64,000 nt of DNA. It comes from Methylobacterium indicum. GTDB lineage: Bacteria; Pseudomonadota; Alphaproteobacteria; Rhizobiales; Beijerinckiaceae. The stretch is from the NCBI RefSeq assembly GCF_001043895.1, contig NZ_JTHF01000052.1, positions 1 through 64,000 on the forward strand. Direction: 5' to 3'. Below the pieces are notes generated by a model that searched no databases, was not told the DNA's origin, and saw only the letters and a list, made by a program, of their open reading frames with translations. The position numbers and the translations under genes are program-made. Positions 1 to 8,517 of the stretch are shown here, piece after piece; within the stretch, counting starts at the first letter, position 1; each line of letters starts with the position of its first letter.

Positions 1-293
1 CCCTGCGCGACGCCGCGGTGGTGCTCGACACCTACAAGCACCCGAAGGTCTGCGCCCAGGTCCTGGCGGTCCTGCGCGGGTTGATCGCCGATCCCGAGCG
101 GGCGATCGACCAGGGCGGCGACACCGACGAGGAGAAGGCCGAGGCCGTCGAGCAGGCCCGCAAGCCGAAGGTCCAGGAGAGCAGGGATTTCGAGGGCAAG
201 GGTTCCGACAGCAAGACTTCCGAGGGCAAGCCGGCGGAGAGCAAGGCGCCGGCCAAGTCGCCGGATGCCGCCCCGGAGACCACGAAGAAGTAG
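1..293 (+). CDS. C-terminal part of an unidentified protein (5' truncated by the window)
   Basis: The reading frame is open from the left edge (in frame from base 3) to a TAG at 291-293, so the true start lies outside the window; a GTG at 18 is only the first possible internal start. The visible part has a short helical segment with TYKHPKVCAQVLAVLRG, followed by a hydrophilic tail of about 60 residues rich in Lys, Glu, Ala, Ser and Pro with repeated AES/GK units, which looks disordered. I do not recognise the family and infer no function. A small stem-loop follows the stop, and the next gene is about 270 bases downstream. Confidence 0.55.
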   Translation, partial: LRDAAVVLDTYKHPKVCAQVLAVLRGLIADPERAIDQGGDTDEEKAEAVEQARKPKVQESRDFEGKGSDSKTSEGKPAESKAPAKSPDAAPETTKK

Positions 294-302
294 AGGTTCG
301 GG

Positions 303-319
303 CGGCAACGAAATTGCCG
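303..319 (+). terminator. Small stem-loop after the first gene
   Basis: CGGCAA and TTGCCG form a 6-bp stem around the loop CGAAA, ten bases after the stop codon at 293. It is followed by AATCTTCCC rather than a real T-tract, so it is at best a weak terminator. The rest of 320-560 shows no gene that I can support. Confidence 0.3.
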
Positions 320-560
320 AATCTTCCCTAGCCCGTGTAACAGATTGGAATTCCTCTGAGTTTCGCCGGCGGCCTTGATCCGGCCCGGTCCCCTCGCTAG
401 TTCGTCTCTGCCGGCGGTCCGGGGCTTGCCCGGGCCGGAACCGGCCTTGTCCGACGAACAGGAGCGGGAGCCGCAAACGGCGTCGCGCCGTCGCCCGCCA
501 GGGACGACGGTCCGCGCGTGGACGGCCCGTTCGCGTTCGCCGTCCAGAGGAGTTCGAGAC

Positions 561-1103
561 GTGCTCACGCAAGGGTTGCCGCGGCGCCGGGGTCGGATCC
601 CCGGCCTGGCCTTCCGCCTCGTCCCGTCGCTGGTGCTGCTCGCCGCCGCGGCTCAGCCCGCTGCCGCGACCGGGACCCAGGCGACCGAGGCCCAGGCGAC
701 CGGGGCCCAGGCGACCGTGACGCAAGCGGCCGCGACCCCGGCCGGCGCGGGCGCACCTTTGCGCGTCGAGCTGAACAAGCTCGAGACCGCGGGCGACACC
801 TGCAAGGCGGTGATGATCGTCGAGAACGGCAAGGGCGGCGCGATCAAGTCGCTGCGCCTCGACCTCTACGCCTTCGACACCGACGGCGTGGTGCAGAAGC
901 GCAGCATGGTCGAACTCGGCCCGGTGCCGGCTCGCAAGACGGCGCTCCGCCAGTTCGAGATCGCTCCCACCCCCTGCGCCCAGGTCGGCCGCGTGCTGCT
1001 CAACGACGTGGCGGCCTGCGAGGGGCACGACCTGACCCGCGAATCCTGCCTCGAGCGCATCGAGCCGTCCTCCGCCAAGGGCGCCGCGCCGTTCGTGCGC
1101 TGA
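561..1103 (+). CDS. Secreted protein of unknown function upstream of exbB
   Basis: A GTG at 561 preceded by GAGGAG (548-553) gives 180 residues. The N-terminus is Arg-rich (PRRRGR) followed by a hydrophobic run ending AQPAAA, a good Sec-type signal peptide with cleavage near residue 36. Then comes a Gln/Ala/Thr stretch encoded by three 15-base tandem repeats, and a conserved-looking domain with three or four Cys (DTCKAVMIVENG, TPCAQVGR, AACEGHD, ESCLERIE) that could form disulfides in the periplasm. It ends 41 bases before exbB in the same direction, so it is probably co-transcribed with the TonB energy-transduction genes. Whether it takes part in TonB function is inference. An in-frame ATG at 375 would remove the signal peptide from the N-terminus, so I prefer 561. 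Confidence 0.7.
   Translation: MLTQGLPRRRGRIPGLAFRLVPSLVLLAAAAQPAAATGTQATEAQATGAQATVTQAAATPAGAGAPLRVELNKLETAGDTCKAVMIVENGKGGAIKSLRLDLYAFDTDGVVQKRSMVELGPVPARKTALRQFEIAPTPCAQVGRVLLNDVAACEGHDLTRESCLERIEPSSAKGAAPFVR
675..719 (+). repeat. Three 15-base tandem repeats inside the secreted protein gene
   Basis: Three in-frame copies of a 15-base unit related to GCCCAGGCGACCGGG start at 675, 690 and 705, differing only at the first and last codons. They encode QATEA/QATGA/QATVT in the linker just after the signal peptide. Such a unit can change in copy number without frameshift, so the linker length may vary between strains. Confidence 0.8.
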
Positions 1104-1144
1104 CCGCCGCTTCCCCCACATCCCTGCTCCCGGAGACCGCCGAG

Positions 1145-1837
<693 letters not shown>

Positions 1838-1937
1838 GCGCGCAGCACGCGAAATCCGCGCGGGGTCCTGCCCCGCGCCCGTCGAGTTCACGACTTCGCC
1901 TGTCCTCAAGCGGCAGGCTCCGGGAGAGGCCCGCCAG

Positions 1938-2414
1938 ATGGGTATGGGACCTGTGCAGGGCGGCGCCGGCGACGAGGATGGCTTCGACGCCGCGCCGATG
2001 TCCGAGATCAACGTCACCCCGATGGTCGACGTGATGCTGGTGCTCCTGATCATCTTCATGGTCGCCGCACCGCTCATGACCGTCGGCGTGCCGGTGCAGC
2101 TGCCGAAGACCGCCGCCGCCAAGAGCGCCGAATCGAAGAAGCCCGTCGTCGTCTCGGTCGACAAGGACGGCCAGGCCTTCCTCGCCAAGGAGCCGCTGCC
2201 GGCCGACACGGCGCTCGCGCGCCTCAAGCAGGCGGCGGCCGAGGATCCGGGCCAGACCGTGCTGGTGCGCGGCGACAAGGACGTGCCCTACGGCAAGGTG
2301 ATGGAGGTCATGGGCCTCGTCGGCCAGGCCGGCTTCGCCAAGGTCTCCCTGATCGCCAACGCGCCCTCGGGTGCACCCGCTGCGTCTGCCCCTGCCCCGG
2401 CGGCCCCGCGCTGA
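1938..2414 (+). CDS. exbD: ExbD biopolymer transport protein
   Basis: 158 residues from ATG 1938. The N-terminal SEINVTPMVDVMLVLLIIFM is the ExbD/TolR signature: a cytoplasmic leader then a single membrane helix starting with Asp31, the residue that carries the proton in this family. A periplasmic domain of about 90 residues follows, then an Ala/Pro-rich tail. It lies 100 bases after exbB and only 4 bases before tonB. With ExbB it forms the motor that transmits proton-motive force to TonB. An internal ATG at 1944 is also possible. Confidence 0.92.
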   Translation: MGMGPVQGGAGDEDGFDAAPMSEINVTPMVDVMLVLLIIFMVAAPLMTVGVPVQLPKTAAAKSAESKKPVVVSVDKDGQAFLAKEPLPADTALARLKQAAAEDPGQTVLVRGDKDVPYGKVMEVMGLVGQAGFAKVSLIANAPSGAPAASAPAPAAPR

Positions 2415-2418
2415 TTCG

Positions 2419-3417
2419 ATGAGCCAGACCGTGACGACCGACGCGCCCGAGCCGCGCGAGCCGGGAACGGGGCTCGGCCTCGCCTTCCTGGTGGCGCTCG
2501 CCCTCCATGCCGGCGGCCTGTTCGCCCTCACCTACTGGCGTGCCGCCCCGACCCCGCCGGGCGAGAACGAGATCACCATCGATCTCGCGCCCGATCTCGC
2601 GGCGGTCGACGTGCCGAACGAGTCGAAGGACAGCGAGGCCACGCCGACGCCGACCGACGTGACCGCGCCGACCACGACGCCGACGGCCGAGCCGCCCTCC
2701 GACACCGTGCCGGTGGAGACGCCGCCGCCGCCCGAGACCAAGGTCGAGGAGACGCCGCAGGAGACGCCGGTCGAGCAGGTTCCGGCCGAGACGGTGCCGA
2801 TGGAGAAGCCGCCCGAACCCGTGACCGAGGCGGTGCAGGAGCCCGAGGAGCAGGTCGTCACCTCGACCGCCCAGGACGCACCCGCGACCGTCGTGGCCCG
2901 CCCGGTGACCGAACCCAAGCCCGAGCCCAAGCCGGTCCCGAAGCCCGTGGCCAAGCCCAAGCCCGTCGAGCGGCCGAAGCCGGTCGAGAGGCCCAAGCCC
3001 GTCGAGGCGAGGAAGCCGCCGCCGAAGCCCACGCGCGACGTCAAGCGCGAGGCCGAGCAGGCCGCCGAGCGCCGCCTGGAAGCCGCCCGTCAGCGCCGGG
3101 CCGCGGCCTCCGCCTCGCGGATGAACGACGGCGGCTCCTCGGCGGCGGCGAGCGCCAACGCCGCCCGGATGTGGGGCGCGATGGTGCGCGGGGCGATCCA
3201 GGGCCGCGTCCGCAGCGTCGGGGCGAGCGGTACCGCAACGGTCCGGTTCACCGTGTCCCGGTCCGGCCGGGTGCTCGGCGCCTCGCTCGCCGGCAGCAGC
3301 GGCAACGGCAGTATCGACGCCGCGGCCGTAGCGGCGGCCTCCGGCAGCCTGCCGCCGGCACCGCCCGAGTTCACCGGCGCGCAGCAGAGCTTCACCCTGC
3401 CGGTGCGATTCAACTGA
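2419..3417 (+). CDS. tonB: TonB-family energy transducer
   Basis: 332 residues from ATG 2419. One membrane helix near residues 19-40 contains His30 in the position of the conserved TonB transmembrane His. Then a long periplasmic spacer (about 45-210) is rich in Pro, Glu, Thr and Lys, with repeated PKPE, KPVERPKPVE units. The C-terminal domain (about 255-332) contains VRFTVSRSGRVLGASLAGSSG and ends in LPVRFN, typical of the TonB C-terminal fold that contacts TonB boxes of outer-membrane receptors. No receptor gene is adjacent, so the substrate (siderophore, metal, other) cannot be told. The spacer is long enough to span the periplasm. Confidence 0.92.
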   Translation: MSQTVTTDAPEPREPGTGLGLAFLVALALHAGGLFALTYWRAAPTPPGENEITIDLAPDLAAVDVPNESKDSEATPTPTDVTAPTTTPTAEPPSDTVPVETPPPPETKVEETPQETPVEQVPAETVPMEKPPEPVTEAVQEPEEQVVTSTAQDAPATVVARPVTEPKPEPKPVPKPVAKPKPVERPKPVERPKPVEARKPPPKPTRDVKREAEQAAERRLEAARQRRAAASASRMNDGGSSAAASANAARMWGAMVRGAIQGRVRSVGASGTATVRFTVSRSGRVLGASLAGSSGNGSIDAAAVAAASGSLPPAPPEFTGAQQSFTLPVRFN

Positions 3418-3517
3418 GGCCGACGACCCGGAACCCGGCGCGCGGCCGGAACCGGGCCGCCAGCCGGGCATTCCGGTCGGCGGCCCGGCTCCCGCCGGGC
3501 GCCCGACCGGACGGCGC

Positions 3518-4030
3518 ATGACGACCTACTTCACTAGCGACACCCATTTCGGCGACCCCCGGGTGCTGCGCATCGATCGCCGGCCCTTCCCCGACCTCGC
3601 GACCCACGACGCCGTCCTCATCGAGAACTGGAACGCCGTGGTGGAGCCGGGCGACACGGTGTGGCACCTCGGCGACTTCGCCCTCGGCCCGCCGCCGGAG
3701 CGGGTATGCGCCCTGCTCGCCGCCCTGAACGGGCACAAGCACCTGATCGTCGGCAATAACGACGGGCCGGCGACGCTCGCCGCGCCGGGCTGGCTCAGCA
3801 CGGCCCACTACGCCGAGATCGATGTCGACGGGCAGCACCTCGTCCTGTGCCACTACGCGTTCAGGACCTGGAACCGCATGGGCCGTGGGGTCGTGAACCT
3901 GCACGGCCATTCCCACGGCAAGCTCACGCCGGCGACCCGGCAATACGATGTCGGCGTCGACGCCCGGGAGTTCCGCCCGGTCACCCTGGAGACGATCCGC
4001 GCGACCCGCCGGCGGCGCAAGACCGCCTGA
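3518..4030 (+). CDS. Calcineurin-like metallophosphoesterase
   Basis: 170 residues from ATG 3518. All the metal-binding motifs of the metallophosphoesterase superfamily are visible: DTH at 8-10, GD at 52-53, GNND at 79-82, His112, and GHSHG at 130-134. The protein is short and has no additional domain or signal peptide, so it is a cytoplasmic single-domain enzyme acting on a phosphoester; the substrate is unknown. It resembles the small phosphohydrolases often carried by bacteria and phages. It stands alone, 100 bases after tonB. Confidence 0.85.
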   Translation: MTTYFTSDTHFGDPRVLRIDRRPFPDLATHDAVLIENWNAVVEPGDTVWHLGDFALGPPPERVCALLAALNGHKHLIVGNNDGPATLAAPGWLSTAHYAEIDVDGQHLVLCHYAFRTWNRMGRGVVNLHGHSHGKLTPATRQYDVGVDAREFRPVTLETIRATRRRRKTA

Positions 4031-4208
4031 GTCGGCCCGCCATGCGAGCCCCTGCGCAGCGTACTGCCGAGCATCCGGGCAGTTTTGCGGGGAACCTCGC
4101 GGCTGCCCCCGACGTTCCTCGGTCACAATAAGCAAGCTTGGCATCGGCCTTCATCCTTGAGGCGGATCGCCGCAGCTTCGGACCCCGAATCAGTACGCGA
4201 GTTCAACG

Positions 4209-4529
4209 ATGACCTTCACGCGTCGTCTCCCGCTCGGCTGGCCCGTCGCCGCCGTCCTGCTCCTCGCCGCCGGACCTGCCCTGGCGCAGCCGGTCTGCAT
4301 CGGTGCCCAGCGCAAGATCGACGAAGCCGGTGCCCTCCGCTTCCAGGCCCGCCAGGATGCCCGCATCGGCGACCGCGACCGGGTCTGCGACAACCTCGGC
4401 GATGCCGAGGACCGCTACGAGGATGCCCGCGACAAGCTCGACGATTGCGGCCTGAACGTCGCCTCGGTCGACCTCAAGAGCGCCCTGCGCTCGGTGCGGC
4501 AGGAGAAGCGTTTCTTCCGCTGCGACTGA
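4209..4529 (+). CDS. Small secreted protein of unknown function, four Cys
   Basis: 106 residues from ATG 4209. Residues 1-26 form a clear signal peptide ending in GPALAQP, so the mature protein is about 80 residues, periplasmic or secreted, and highly charged. It has Cys at QPVCIGA, DRVCDNL, LDDCGLN and FFRCD, consistent with two disulfides, and looks helical. I do not recognise a family. A short hairpin follows the stop. Confidence 0.65.
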   Translation: MTFTRRLPLGWPVAAVLLLAAGPALAQPVCIGAQRKIDEAGALRFQARQDARIGDRDRVCDNLGDAEDRYEDARDKLDDCGLNVASVDLKSALRSVRQEKRFFRCD

Positions 4530-4531
4530 CC

Positions 4532-4549
4532 GTGTGCCGTAGCGCACAC
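4532..4549 (+). terminator. Short hairpin after the small secreted protein
   Basis: GTGTGC and GCACAC pair around CGTAGC immediately after the TGA at 4529, followed by CGTTTC. Only a 6-bp stem and no T-run of four or more, so a weak candidate terminator. Confidence 0.3.
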
Positions 4550-4624
4550 CGTTTCATCGAAGCTTAACCCATTCCTCTTGCCGGGCGGTGCCGTGAGTCG
4601 GCGCGCCAGATCGGATCTTTCGCC

Positions 4625-4768
4625 ATGACCAGCGCCAGCCACGCCTCGACCGAGTCCCGCCTCGCGACCCCGACCACCGGCGCCCATTCCTTCACGGCGG
4701 CGCTCTGCGGCTTCCTCGGCTCGACGGCGGCCACCACCGTCGTGATGCTGCTGCTGAGCAGCGTCTGA
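4625..4768 (+). CDS. 47-residue putative single-pass membrane protein
   Basis: A short frame from ATG 4625 to TGA 4768 encodes 47 residues: a Ser/Thr-rich N-terminus, then a hydrophobic C-terminal half (AALCGFLGSTAATTVVMLLL) able to form one membrane helix. Codon choice matches the surrounding genes, with G/C at nearly every third position. The upstream region has no strong ribosome-binding site, which keeps confidence modest. Function unknown; it lies between two other small exported or membrane proteins. Confidence 0.4.
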   Translation: MTSASHASTESRLATPTTGAHSFTAALCGFLGSTAATTVVMLLLSSV

Positions 4769-4800
4769 TCATCGGTTTTCCGTCGGGTGTGCGCCGGGCC

Positions 4801-5052
4801 TCAAGGCGCCACCGACCAGAAGCGGCGCCGGGCAAACAGCATGTCCGGCTGACCGACCTGCGGGCTTGCCGCCTGCACCTGCACCGGCGGCGCCGGCGGG
4901 CAGACGGGGTCCGGGCGCTTCGTCTGGACCATGACCGGCTCGGGCCGGACCATCCCCATCCTCACCTGGACGTCCGGGTTACGCAGGGCCGCGACCGTCG
5001 CGACGGCGGCCATCAATGCGCCCGCGACGGCGCCGAGGAGAAAGTTCAGCAT
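4801..5052 (-). CDS. Small membrane-anchored protein of unknown function
   Basis: 83 residues, starting at ATG 5052, which has AAGGA nine bases upstream; an ATG eight codons earlier (5076) is possible but lacks this site. Residues 2-22 are a hydrophobic helix (LLGAVAGALMAAVATVAALR), followed by a Pro/Val/Gln-rich segment. No Cys lipobox is visible at the helix end. It is probably anchored in the inner membrane with the rest in the periplasm. No family recognised. It is divergent from flaF. Confidence 0.55.
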   Translation of the reverse strand: MLNFLLGAVAGALMAAVATVAALRNPDVQVRMGMVRPEPVMVQTKRPDPVCPPAPPVQVQAASPQVGQPDMLFARRRFWSVAP

Positions 5053-5226
5053 AGTGGCCGGTCCTTGCGCCGACATCGTAGCGGTTTGAGGGCGATCCTG
5101 CCTCTCCGTCCCGCCTGTCCGGGCTGGTGGGAACGCCGCAACGTCGGTTCTTTCACAACTCAAGCTTAACAAATCGATGGCAGACCTGCCGCCGGGCCAT
5201 CGCTGGCCCGCCGGAGACGCAAGACG

Positions 5227-5592
5227 ATGAGCTACGCGGCGAACGCCTACGCGCGCACGTCCCAGGTGGCGCTGACACCCCGCGAGGCGGAGGCCGCGAT
5301 CCTGATCAAGGCCGCGGTCGGCATGCAGGCCGTCCAGGACAACTGGGGTGCGCACCTCATGACACTGGACGACGCGCTCGGCTACAACCGCAAGGTCTGG
5401 ACGCTTCTCGCCACATCCGCGACCGAAGCGGATTCGCCCCTGCCGCAGGAACTCAAGGTCTCCATGGCCCAGCTCGGCGCCTTCGTGTTCACCCGCACGC
5501 TCGACGTGCTGGTCGATCCGAGCGCCGACAAGCTGACGGCGCTGATCGAAATCAACCGCAATCTCGCCAACGGCCTGCGCGGCAACGCCTGA
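5227..5592 (+). CDS. flaF: Flagellar biosynthesis regulator FlaF
   Basis: 121 residues from ATG 5227. The sequence matches the alphaproteobacterial FlaF family: N-terminal SYAANAYARTSQVALTPRE, a Trp-containing centre (LMTLDDALGYNRKVWTLL) and C-terminal LTALIEINRNLANGLRG. FlaF is needed for flagellin production and works opposite the translational repressor FlbT in Caulobacter and relatives. Here flaF stands alone, without flbT or flagellin genes adjacent; the usual cluster must be elsewhere or is split. A strong hairpin follows the stop. Confidence 0.9.
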   Translation: MSYAANAYARTSQVALTPREAEAAILIKAAVGMQAVQDNWGAHLMTLDDALGYNRKVWTLLATSATEADSPLPQELKVSMAQLGAFVFTRTLDVLVDPSADKLTALIEINRNLANGLRGNA

Positions 5593-5612
5593 AGGTCCTG
5601 CCCGCGCGGAAA

Positions 5613-5637
5613 ATCCCCGTCCCGGCGGGACGGGGAT
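5613..5637. terminator. Strong GC hairpin between convergent genes
   Basis: ATCCCCGTCCC and GGGACGGGGAT form a perfect 11-bp stem with loop GGC. It lies 20 bases after the flaF stop and 15 bases after the end of the opposite-strand gene, so it can end transcription from both sides. There is no T-tract. Confidence 0.6.
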
Positions 5638-5652
5638 GAGACTCGTGACCCT

Positions 5653-5970
5653 CTATGTCCGTTGCCGATCGAGCGCACTGTCCTCGCCCGAGACGGTCGT
5701 CATCGGGGCCTCGGCGCCGCTGGTGTTCTGCTCTCCACGATCGGGCAGGGTCTGGTCGAAGTTGCGCCGATTGCCGGCGTGGTCGTGGTACTGCTCGGTC
5801 TGGACGTGCTTGCCGTCGAGCCCGCGCGCCGTGCCGTGCTGGGACTTGTCGCGGTTGCTGAGGACCATGTTCTCCTCGAGGATGCCCTCGGGCAGCTCGG
5901 TCATCGCCCCGGTGCCGGAGCCCTTGCCCTGCGCCCCGGGCCCCATGCTGTGCCTGTCCGCCTTGGCCAT
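5653..5970 (-). CDS. Small hydrophilic protein of unknown function
   Basis: 105 residues from ATG 5970, chosen because GGAGG lies six bases upstream; an ATG two codons earlier (5976) would directly abut that site. The protein is soluble, polar and low in hydrophobic residues, with segments such as MTELPEGILEENMVLSNRDK and TARGLDGKHVQTEQYHDHAG. It probably has little fixed structure. No family recognised. It faces flaF across a shared hairpin. Confidence 0.55.
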   Translation of the reverse strand: MAKADRHSMGPGAQGKGSGTGAMTELPEGILEENMVLSNRDKSQHGTARGLDGKHVQTEQYHDHAGNRRNFDQTLPDRGEQNTSGAEAPMTTVSGEDSALDRQRT

Positions 5971-6139
5971 GCTCATCCTCCGGTCGGTGGGAGAGAGGCG
6001 TGGATGCATCCGCGCCTTCCGTACCGGGTAAGAGTATGGAGAGACCGGACGGCAGCAAGCGCAGCCGTTGCAAATATTCCCGGGAACCTTTTTTGGGACA
6101 AGGCGATAGCCGCGCCGGTCGTGATGATCCCGTCGGCCG

Positions 6140-6607
6140 TCAGTCCTTGCGGCACGGAAACGCATCGCGCAGGGCGAGCAGCGCCAGGACCCCGGCCGGC
6201 TCGCGCAGGACCGGCGGATGGGCGGTCCCGTAGGCGACGACCGCGCGAACGAGCTGAAGGCGATTGCCGTCCGGCGGCAGGCAGGCACCGAGGATCGGCG
6301 GCTGGTTGGCGATCTCGGCCACGCCGGCGAGATCCTGGACGGCCCCCATGAACGACCAGCAGCCGACGGTCTCCGGATCCTGGCGGAACTCGACCTGATC
6401 GCCGCGGGTCTTGGCGCTGCGCAGCAGGACCTTGCACTGGGCCACCAGCACGGTGCCCTCGGCGGCCTGGGCGGTCCCCATGACAGGTCCGAACACGGCG
6501 AGCGCCCCGAGCAGGGCGAGGGTCATCGGCGGGTGCAGTCGCGCCCGGCGTCGCAGGTTCTCGTTGGAGGACCGCGCGCGGCACGCAAACCTGCTCAGGA
6601 TCGACAT
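6140..6607 (-). CDS. Rap1a/Tai-family secreted protein
   Basis: 155 residues from ATG 6607. A basic N-terminal stretch is followed by a hydrophobic signal segment (MTLALLGALAVFGPVMGTAQA); a start at the Met of that segment (6526) would also give an export signal. The mature part shows the Rap1a/Tai layout: CKVLLRSA, a Cys in VGCWSFMGAVQDL, GACLPPDGNRLQLVRAVVAY, AHPPVLREPA, and the closing LRDAFPC. Characterised members bind type VI secretion amidase effectors as immunity proteins, but many members in Alphaproteobacteria have no effector partner. No effector or secretion gene is visible here, so the immunity role is unproven. Confidence 0.7.
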   Translation of the reverse strand: MSILSRFACRARSSNENLRRRARLHPPMTLALLGALAVFGPVMGTAQAAEGTVLVAQCKVLLRSAKTRGDQVEFRQDPETVGCWSFMGAVQDLAGVAEIANQPPILGACLPPDGNRLQLVRAVVAYGTAHPPVLREPAGVLALLALRDAFPCRKD

Positions 6608-6748
6608 GGGAACTCGACTCGGTACGACGGGCCGCCTGCCTGCGACCCGCCGCATTCTAGCAAGCGCCGCACCGCCTCGCCCGGCCTACGGCAGAGCCAG
6701 CCACACCCTCGTTGCCGCAGGGCGTGTACGGCCGGGAGGTCGCGCCGG

Positions 6749-7432
6749 TCAGCGCGCCGGATAGACCACGCGGGTCAGCGTCGCCTCGGCGCGGGTGACC
6801 GCCTCCGTCGCCGGGCCGGCCTTCTGGTAGCGTGCCATCAGCCGCCGGGCGGCGTCGGCCGGCAATGCCCCGATCGGCGCGGTCATCGCCAGCAGCTCCT
6901 TGCGGGTCTTGCTCGCCACCACGCCGGGACGGTTCACGTCCTGGAAGTCGCTCATCTTGTGCCGGTCGGTGCCGGAATCGCCGTGGAACACCCGCGGCCC
7001 TTCCGGCATGATGACGATGTCGCCGGACCGCAGGGTCGGGTCGCGCATGAGCGCGGTGCGGGCATCGAGATCCTTGAGCGGCGACACCGCGATGGCCAGG
7101 GGCTTGGTATCGGCCTTCTCGGGCTTCACCTCGGCCTTGGGCAGCGCGACGTAGCGGGTGCGGCCGCGCAGGGCCTTGGCCTGGACCGCAAGGCGATTGC
7201 GCCGGCTCACACGCTGGCGGATCGGCGCGTCGTAGGGCTGGACCACCGAGGGCTGGGCCACGGGCGCCGGAGCGTAGGCCGGCGGCGGGTTGAAGATCTG
7301 GCGCAGGAAGTCGAGGCCGTCCCCATCGGCCGCCCGGGCTCCCGCCTGAGAAGCGATCAGGAGGCATCCCGACGTGACGGTGAGGAGAATGGCGCGCAAC
7401 CGGGCAGCCGGCATGGTCTGGGGCAGCGGCAT
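6749..7432 (-). CDS. Secreted protein of unknown function
   Basis: 227 residues from ATG 7432. A signal peptide is visible (LRAILLTVTSGCLLIASQAGARA). Then comes a Pro-rich stretch (NPPPAYAPAPVAQP), a basic stretch (RQRVSRRNRLAVQAKALRGR), and a domain with RSGDIVIMPEGPRVFHGDSG. That motif is found in small Rhizobiales secreted proteins of unknown role that often look similar to this one. It is probably a single-gene unit, transcribed away from the protease gene at 7708. Confidence 0.65.
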   Translation of the reverse strand: MPLPQTMPAARLRAILLTVTSGCLLIASQAGARAADGDGLDFLRQIFNPPPAYAPAPVAQPSVVQPYDAPIRQRVSRRNRLAVQAKALRGRTRYVALPKAEVKPEKADTKPLAIAVSPLKDLDARTALMRDPTLRSGDIVIMPEGPRVFHGDSGTDRHKMSDFQDVNRPGVVASKTRKELLAMTAPIGALPADAARRLMARYQKAGPATEAVTRAEATLTRVVYPAR

Positions 7433-7707
7433 CGGGCCTCTCCAGTGGGGACGTCGGTGGGGTTTGGAAGATCTGTACTGGTACGCGGCCGATTAACCTC
7501 GACGGCGCCCCGACAGTTCCGGGCTTCGTAACGAAGATGAACGATTTATGAGTACGCGGTCGCGGAGCCGTCCCGATCCGACCAGGGCCGGACGGCGGCG
7601 GCCCGGCAGAGGTCAGGGCGGCATGCTCGCGATCGGGCTCCTCTGCCCTCGTCTTCGCGATACCTTGTCGATCACGGCCGGCCGGGCCGCAGAACACGGA
7701 ACGATCG

Positions 7708-8517
7708 ATGACGTTGCGGAATTCGATGGGATCGGGACGGTGGGCCGCCGTCGCGATCGGGATCGCGCTCCAGGGGCAGGCCCCGTCCCCCGACCGGCGC
7801 GTGCCGCTCGAGCCGACCACCTGGCCGTTCACGGCGATCGGCCGGGTCAACGTGGTGCAGGGGCCGGCCCATCGCAGCCACTGCACCGGGACCCTCGTCG
7901 GGCCGCGCCACGTCCTGACCGCCGCCCATTGCCTGTTCGATGCCCGGATCGACGGCTGGGTGAAGCCGCACCAGGTCCATTTCGTCGCCGGCCAGGCCCG
8001 GGACGCGAATGCCGGCACCGCCGAGATCGAGGCGATCCGGCTCGCCCCGGGCATCGATTGGCGGGCGGCGGCACGGCCCTCCGGCGGCGGCATCGCACCC
8101 GGAATGGTCGGACGGGACTGGGCGATCCTCACCCTGCGCCAGCCTCTTCCCGGCCGGCCAGTCCCCTGGCGGGTGCTGCCGGGGTCCGAATTGCCGGGCA
8201 GCCGGCCCGGCGCCGTGGTGGTGCTGGCCGGCTACGCCGCCGACCGGCCCTACCTGCCGGTGATCGATCGCGGCTGCAGCGCCCGGATCGACGCACCCTC
8301 GGCCGGCCTGCTCAGCGATTCCTGCGAGTCGATGTCGGGGGAATCCGGGGCGCCGGTCCTGCTGCTGGAGGCCAGCGGCACTGCCGCGCTCGTCGGCATC
8401 CACACCGCGGTGACGAACGGCGAGCGGGTCGGCCGGGCCTACCGGGCGGCGAGGGGCGTCGGCGTCGCGGCGTCGAGCTTCGCCCCCGCCCTTGAGGAAA
8501 TGGTCAAGCCGCGCTGA
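7708..8517 (+). CDS. Trypsin-like (S1 family) serine protease, exported
   Basis: 269 residues from ATG 7708. The chymotrypsin-fold triad is visible: His in LTAAHCLFD, Asp in RDWAILTL, and Ser in MSGESGAPVLL (the usual GDSGGP reads GESGAP). Cys pairs flank the His (HCTGTLVGPRHVLTAAHC) and the Ser (GCSARI, SDSCESM). A short hydrophobic N-terminus (WAAVAIGIALQGQA) suggests export, though it is a weak signal. The primary specificity cannot be read with certainty. It ends overlapping the 3' end of rsmD on the other strand by 14 bases. Confidence 0.82.
   Translation: MTLRNSMGSGRWAAVAIGIALQGQAPSPDRRVPLEPTTWPFTAIGRVNVVQGPAHRSHCTGTLVGPRHVLTAAHCLFDARIDGWVKPHQVHFVAGQARDANAGTAEIEAIRLAPGIDWRAAARPSGGGIAPGMVGRDWAILTLRQPLPGRPVPWRVLPGSELPGSRPGAVVVLAGYAADRPYLPVIDRGCSARIDAPSAGLLSDSCESMSGESGAPVLLLEASGTAALVGIHTAVTNGERVGRAYRAARGVGVAASSFAPALEEMVKPR

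Noticed and set aside
7548-7707. Possible gene starting at ATG 7548 after an AT-rich patch
   Set aside because: The frame continues into the protease gene in the wrong phase and gives Arg/Pro/Gly-rich sequence; the true gene starts at 7708.
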